Assembly: GCA_028714255.1 (NCBI GenBank)
Contig: JAQTMR010000004.1
Location: 90,055-154,054 of the forward strand
From: Phycisphaerae bacterium
GTDB taxonomy: Bacteria; Planctomycetota; Phycisphaerae; Sedimentisphaerales; Anaerobacaceae
Direction: 5' to 3'
DNA: 64,000 nt
In this document: piece after piece, positions 62,073-64,000 of the stretch
How positions within the stretch are numbered: position 1 is the stretch's first letter
How the letters are laid out: every line of letters begins with the position of its first letter
Translations under genes and position numbers: made by a program
Notes under the pieces: generated by a model
Seen by the model: only the letters and a program-made list of their open reading frames with translations
Told to the model about the DNA's origin: nothing
The model's database searches: none

Positions 62073-62097
62073 AGCCGCCGGCACAGGTCCGGCGGCT
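62073..62097. repeat. REP-like hairpin, left of the RAYT gene
   Basis: AGCCGCCGG-CACAGGT-CCGGCGGCT, followed by AACC. It shares its CACAGGT loop and flanking GGCTAACC with the hairpin at 62598-62623, which lies in the opposite orientation on the far side of the transposase. Confidence 0.8.
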
Positions 62098-62548
62098 AAC
62101 CGAGGTTGTGCTTATTAACATACCGGGTTCTTTGTATTAACTCATCTTCGGAGAAACAGAAGCGTTTGTCGTAACCTTTGGTCCAAATTCGGCCTTCTCT
62201 GCCATATTTCCAAAGAGCACGCGTTGTTAAACTCTTATACTTTCCAGCTAAGTCCTCGATGGATTGTGAATGTGGTCTGGCCAATAGATGGATATGATTT
62301 GTGCATACTGCCAAGACGATGATTTCGTGGCCGATTTTCTTTGCTTCAGCCAGAATTTCCTTTCGCACAATTTTCTTTTCCTGAGCTTTTAACTTTACAG
62401 TTGGTGATTTCTGCCGTGCCTTGTTTGCTTGTAGAAGTTTGTTATCGGCAGGCAGGATTCGGCCCTCTTTGACATATCCTCGGTTGTCCCCCGGCAGCCA
62501 ACTGCCATACGTTGTCCAAGTTACCATATATCCGACTATTTTAGACAT
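62096..62548 (-). CDS. REP-associated tyrosine transposase (RAYT, Y1/HUH family)
   Basis: From the ATG at 62548 the product is 150 residues; an upstream extension would translate the REP hairpins. It has GYMVTWTTYGSWLPGDNRG at the N-terminus, the HUH motif in VCTNHIHLLARP, a helix EDLAGKYKSLTTRALWKYG with the candidate catalytic Tyr, and IWTKGYDKRFCFSEDELIQRTRYV. This is the RAYT branch of IS200-like transposases, typically single copy and acting on REP palindromes. REP-like hairpins flank it on both sides in inverted orientation. It lies between the GLUG protein gene and hemL. Confidence 0.88.
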   Translation of the reverse strand: MSKIVGYMVTWTTYGSWLPGDNRGYVKEGRILPADNKLLQANKARQKSPTVKLKAQEKKIVRKEILAEAKKIGHEIIVLAVCTNHIHLLARPHSQSIEDLAGKYKSLTTRALWKYGREGRIWTKGYDKRFCFSEDELIQRTRYVNKHNLG

Positions 62549-62597
62549 GACAAAGATAATAATAATCCTGTCAGTTTTTGGCAAATCCTTTGTGGTT

Positions 62598-62623
62598 AGC
62601 CTCGGCACCTGTGGCCGAGGCTT
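62598..62623. repeat. REP-like hairpin, right of the RAYT gene
   Basis: AGCCTCGGC-CACAGGT (read on the minus strand)-GCCGAGGCT, flanked by GGTTAG on the plus strand. It is the inverted partner of the 62073 hairpin. Confidence 0.8.
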
Positions 62624-62652
62624 ATCTTTCCGCCATCGGCATAGCCGAAAAG

Positions 62653-62677
62653 AGCCCCACCCACGGGTGGTGGGGCT
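62653..62677 (-). terminator. REP-like hairpin at the hemL 3' end
   Basis: AGCCCCACC-CACGGGT-GGTGGGGCT forms a nine-bp stem three bases after the hemL stop and is followed on the plus strand by AATC. Its shape and GGCTAA edge resemble the two REP-like hairpins beside the RAYT gene. It may serve as a terminator or 3' stabiliser for hemL. Confidence 0.65.
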
Positions 62678-62679
62678 AA

Positions 62680-63984
62680 TCAATTTACTACCTTTTGAAA
62701 GGCATTTTGAGCAACTTCGATGGTCTTTTCGATGTCTTGTTTTGTATGGGCCAACGAAACAAACATCGCCTCGTATGCGCTTGGAGCAAGATAAATGCCC
62801 TGCCTTAGCATCTCTGCGAAGAATTTTTTGAATCGTTTTATATCAGTCGCCTGAACATCGGCAAAATTTCTTACGGGTTTGTCGGTGAAGAAACAGCTCA
62901 TAATCGAACCAACGCGATTTATCGTAACAGGTACACCGGCGCCTTTGGCAGCCTCTGCTAAACCATCCGCCAGCATCGCCGATTTCGCTTCGAGCTTATT
63001 ATAGCAGTCACCACCAGCGAGTATCTCCAGCGTCGCGTTGGCCGCTGCCGTCGCGATTGGGTTGCCGCTAAGTGTCCCCGCCTGATAAACCGGCCCCATC
63101 GGTGCAAGCATATCCATAATATCAGCCCTGCCCCCTAACGCCGCCAAAGGCAGGCCGCCGCCTATTATTTTGCCCAAACAGGTAATATCCGCCATTACGC
63201 CGAAAAGCTCCTGCGCCCCGCCGTATGCAACCCGAAAGCCCGTTATCACCTCGTCGAAGATAAGCAGCGCATCTTCGGCGTCGCATAAATCCCGAATCGC
63301 CTGAAGATACCCCTCAACAGGCGCAACCACACCCATATTCGCAGCCACCGGCTCAACCAATACCGCTGCGATTTCCCCACTGTGCTTGCTAAAGGCGGTT
63401 TTCACAGCATCGATATCATTATACGCAACTACAACCGTCAACTCGGCAATCGAACCCGGCACGCCCGCGCTTGAAGCAACCCCGGCTTCGGCCAGTCCGG
63501 AGCCGCCGGCAACAAGCATCGAATCACTGTGCCCGTGATAACAGCCCGCCATTTTGATTATTAAATCTCTTTTCGTATATCCCCTGGCTAATCGAACCGC
63601 GCTCATCACCGCCTCGGTGCCGCTGCTGACAAGCCGAACCTTTTCAACAGATTCGAAGGCATCAACTATTCCTTTGGCCAAAGCCGTCTCTGCCAGTGTC
63701 GGAGCCCCGAAAGAAGTCCCCTTGCCCGCAGCAGCCGCAACAGCTTCGATTACCCGCGGATGAGCGTGTCCGAGTATCATCGGACCCCACGAACCGACGT
63801 AATCTATGTACTCATTGCCGTCTATATCGTAAATTCTCGAACCGTTCGCGCCGGCAATGAAAATCGGCTCGACATCAACGCCCCCGAAGGCCCTCACAGG
63901 CGAATTAACCCCGCCGGGAACTAACTCCCCGGCCTCGATAAACGCCTGGGCCGATTTCCGATAGTTTCCTTTTTGTCCTTTCAT
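62680..63984 (-). CDS. hemL: Glutamate-1-semialdehyde 2,1-aminomutase
   Basis: HemL converts glutamate 1-semialdehyde to 5-aminolevulinate, the second step of C5-pathway tetrapyrrole synthesis. The 434-residue PLP enzyme has VPGGVNSPVRAFGGV, YIDYVGSWGPMILGHAHP, VSSGTEAVMSAVRLARG, KMAGCYHGHSDSMLV, LIFDEVITGFRVAYGG, CLGKIIGGGLP (Schiff-base Lys) and GTLSGNPIATAAA. Length and every motif are standard, and these separate it from acetylornithine-type aminotransferases. The gene starts at 63984, 16 bp from the window edge; its promoter is not visible. It fits an organism that makes many haem proteins. Confidence 0.95.
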   Translation of the reverse strand: MKGQKGNYRKSAQAFIEAGELVPGGVNSPVRAFGGVDVEPIFIAGANGSRIYDIDGNEYIDYVGSWGPMILGHAHPRVIEAVAAAAGKGTSFGAPTLAETALAKGIVDAFESVEKVRLVSSGTEAVMSAVRLARGYTKRDLIIKMAGCYHGHSDSMLVAGGSGLAEAGVASSAGVPGSIAELTVVVAYNDIDAVKTAFSKHSGEIAAVLVEPVAANMGVVAPVEGYLQAIRDLCDAEDALLIFDEVITGFRVAYGGAQELFGVMADITCLGKIIGGGLPLAALGGRADIMDMLAPMGPVYQAGTLSGNPIATAAANATLEILAGGDCYNKLEAKSAMLADGLAEAAKGAGVPVTINRVGSIMSCFFTDKPVRNFADVQATDIKRFKKFFAEMLRQGIYLAPSAYEAMFVSLAHTKQDIEKTIEVAQNAFQKVVN

Positions 63985-64000
63985 CGCCGTATATCGTATG

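Overview
The window looks like part of a heterotrophic Planctomycetota chromosome, most likely class Phycisphaerae. This is inferred from gene content and was not tested by phylogeny. The supporting traits are Tat-exported Gfo/Idh/MocA oxidoreductases next to sugar-phosphate-isomerase-like and ThuA proteins, a GLUG protein ending in dockerin-like calcium repeats, multihaem and PD40 cytochromes, GH9/GH94 cellulose-cellobiose genes and many short dispersed palindromes. There is no CRISPR array, rRNA operon or recognisable prophage.

1-11.8 kb is mostly housekeeping. It holds a truncated VanZ-like gene, a LAB_N membrane protein, a small Cys-rich protein, a GT39-type membrane glycosyltransferase with TPRs, rsmH, a two-gene arginine-to-putrescine operon (pyruvoyl arginine decarboxylase and agmatinase), a DksA/TraR protein overlapping a DUF1611-type P-loop protein, and the first copy of a two-gene module (DUF6057-like membrane protein plus PD40 propeller protein with a CxxCH haem motif). 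11.9-22.6 kb has tRNA-Ser(CGA), a GT2 glycosyltransferase, ApbE, an Agl23-like membrane protein, a discoidin-type lipoprotein, an MFS transporter, a b-type/seven-haem c-type cytochrome pair, a Gfo/Idh/MocA protein and a lipoprotein. 22.6-24.6 kb is repeat-rich and contains one orphan HEPN-like gene.

24.6-33.8 kb is a minus-strand sugar catabolism cluster: isomerase-like, ThuA (frameshifted), HEAT-repeat protein, Gfo/Idh/MocA, isomerase-like, then a terminator. Two orphan genes separate it from another Gfo/Idh/MocA gene. After hisA comes a tandem duplication (34.7-41.9 kb) of the DUF6057/PD40-cytochrome module. Its two copies share a 758-bp identical tract across the gene junction, which looks like gene conversion.

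43.4-57.3 kb is a plus-strand cellulose/cellobiose locus: a GPH-family transporter carrying a roughly 315-residue cadherin-like insert in one external loop, GH94 cellobiose phosphorylase, an SDR, a GH9 cellulase lipoprotein, a sodium-solute symporter, a GT2, an orphan zinc-ribbon/PocR-like sensor and glucokinase. Together they could cleave cellulose outside the cytoplasm, import cellobiose, phosphorolyse it and phosphorylate the glucose. 57.4-64 kb has tmRNA, a GIY-YIG protein, a gluzincin/TPR protein, a membrane protein, the GLUG/dockerin protein, a REP-associated tyrosine transposase between inverted REP-like hairpins, and hemL.

The least conventional items are the loop-inserted transporter and the DUF6057/PD40-cytochrome module, present three times and evolving by duplication and conversion.
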